Of a stretch of DNA of 40,297 bases, positions 39,795 to 40,297 are shown one piece after another. A program made the position numbers and the translations under genes. This stretch comes from Clostridiales bacterium (lineage in GTDB: Bacteria > Bacillota > Clostridia > Caldicoprobacterales > UBA3941). Where the stretch lies: assembly GCA_012518535.1 (NCBI GenBank), contig JAAYRX010000144.1, forward strand, positions 1-40,297, written 5' to 3'. How positions within the stretch are numbered: the first letter of the stretch is position 1; each line of letters starts with the position of its first letter. The notes under the pieces were generated by a model, which ran no database searches, was not told where the DNA came from, and saw only the letters and a program-made list of their open reading frames with translations.

Positions 39795-40297
39795 TTGGAT
39801 CAAAGGACTCTTAGAGTATTGGAATATCATAAAATAATTTCATTATTGGAAGAATTTGTTCTATCGGACTTAGGTAAGGATTTGTTAAAAAATGTTACAC
39901 CTTCATCCGACATTACCAAGATAAAGAATATGTTGGATGAGACAAGCCAAGCTTGTAGTGTAGTAAATTATAGTGGTTATTCGCCAATGGATATTTTCCC
40001 TGATATTCGGGATATCCTCCGAAAAGCAAAGGTGGGATCAATACTATCGGCAGGGGAACTCTTAAAAGTCGGGTCAGTATTAAAAGTATCCGGACGAGTG
40101 AAGGCTGATATAGGGAAATACCCAAAATCAGAGGATATACCACTTATAATTCAAAAGGTTAAGACCTTAATATTGAATAAGGATCTAATGGATGAGATTT
40201 TTCGATGTATCGAAGGCGAGGAAAGAGTTTCAGACTATGCAAGCAGGCAATTGGCCAATATCAGAAGGCGTATCACTAGAACCAATGAAAGAATCCG
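39795..40297 (+). CDS. mutS2: endonuclease MutS2, N-terminal part, truncated by window edge (TTG start)
   Basis: LDQRTLRVLEYHKIISLLEEFVLSDLGKDLLKNVTPSSDI...LRKAKVGSILSAGELLKVGSVLKVS; upstream AGGAGG; open to window end. Confidence 0.92.
   Translation, partial: MDQRTLRVLEYHKIISLLEEFVLSDLGKDLLKNVTPSSDITKIKNMLDETSQACSVVNYSGYSPMDIFPDIRDILRKAKVGSILSAGELLKVGSVLKVSGRVKADIGKYPKSEDIPLIIQKVKTLILNKDLMDEIFRCIEGEERVSDYASRQLANIRRRITRTNERI

Noticed and set aside
1-40297. CRISPR arrays, tRNA/rRNA genes, integrases, phage genes, toxin-antitoxin or defence modules
   Set aside because: None seen on either strand; gene content is core chromosomal

Overview
This window is a chromosomal segment from an anaerobic, spore-forming Firmicute (Clostridia-like). 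Gene content is mostly conserved housekeeping: PFOR C-terminus, NAT, an HMA-domain protein plus FNR-type regulator, MATE, a CofE-like ligase, FprA flavodiiron protein, DegV, lysA, a comM-dprA-topA-trmFO-hslVU-codY-fur block, a nucleotidyltransferase/phosphomannomutase fusion, RNase J, mltG, a U32 peptidase, sigK, yqeG-aroE, T-box-thrS, L20 leader-infC-rpmI-rplT, a TrmH-family methyltransferase, yqzL, T-box-pheST, zapA and a mutS2 start. I see no CRISPR array, tRNA/rRNA gene, prophage, intact insertion sequence or obvious defence island. I found no convincing entirely new multi-gene system. The best leads are regulatory or subtle: (1) a perfect FNR box centred at -41.5 of the HMA/FNR promoter, next to an FNR homologue with E. 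coli-like Cys placement and E..SR recognition residues; (2) an 11-bp inverted repeat burying the sigK Shine-Dalgarno, whose 5' arm lies upstream of a sigmaK-like promoter, so only read-through transcripts would carry the hairpin; (3) a nucleotidyltransferase/PMM fusion whose PMM half has lost its catalytic motifs; (4) a CofE-like ligase beside an FprA homologue; (5) a diverged dispersed repeat in two intergenic regions; (6) a possible structured leader upstream of the fusion gene. All calls come from reading sequence and translations; no database search was run.
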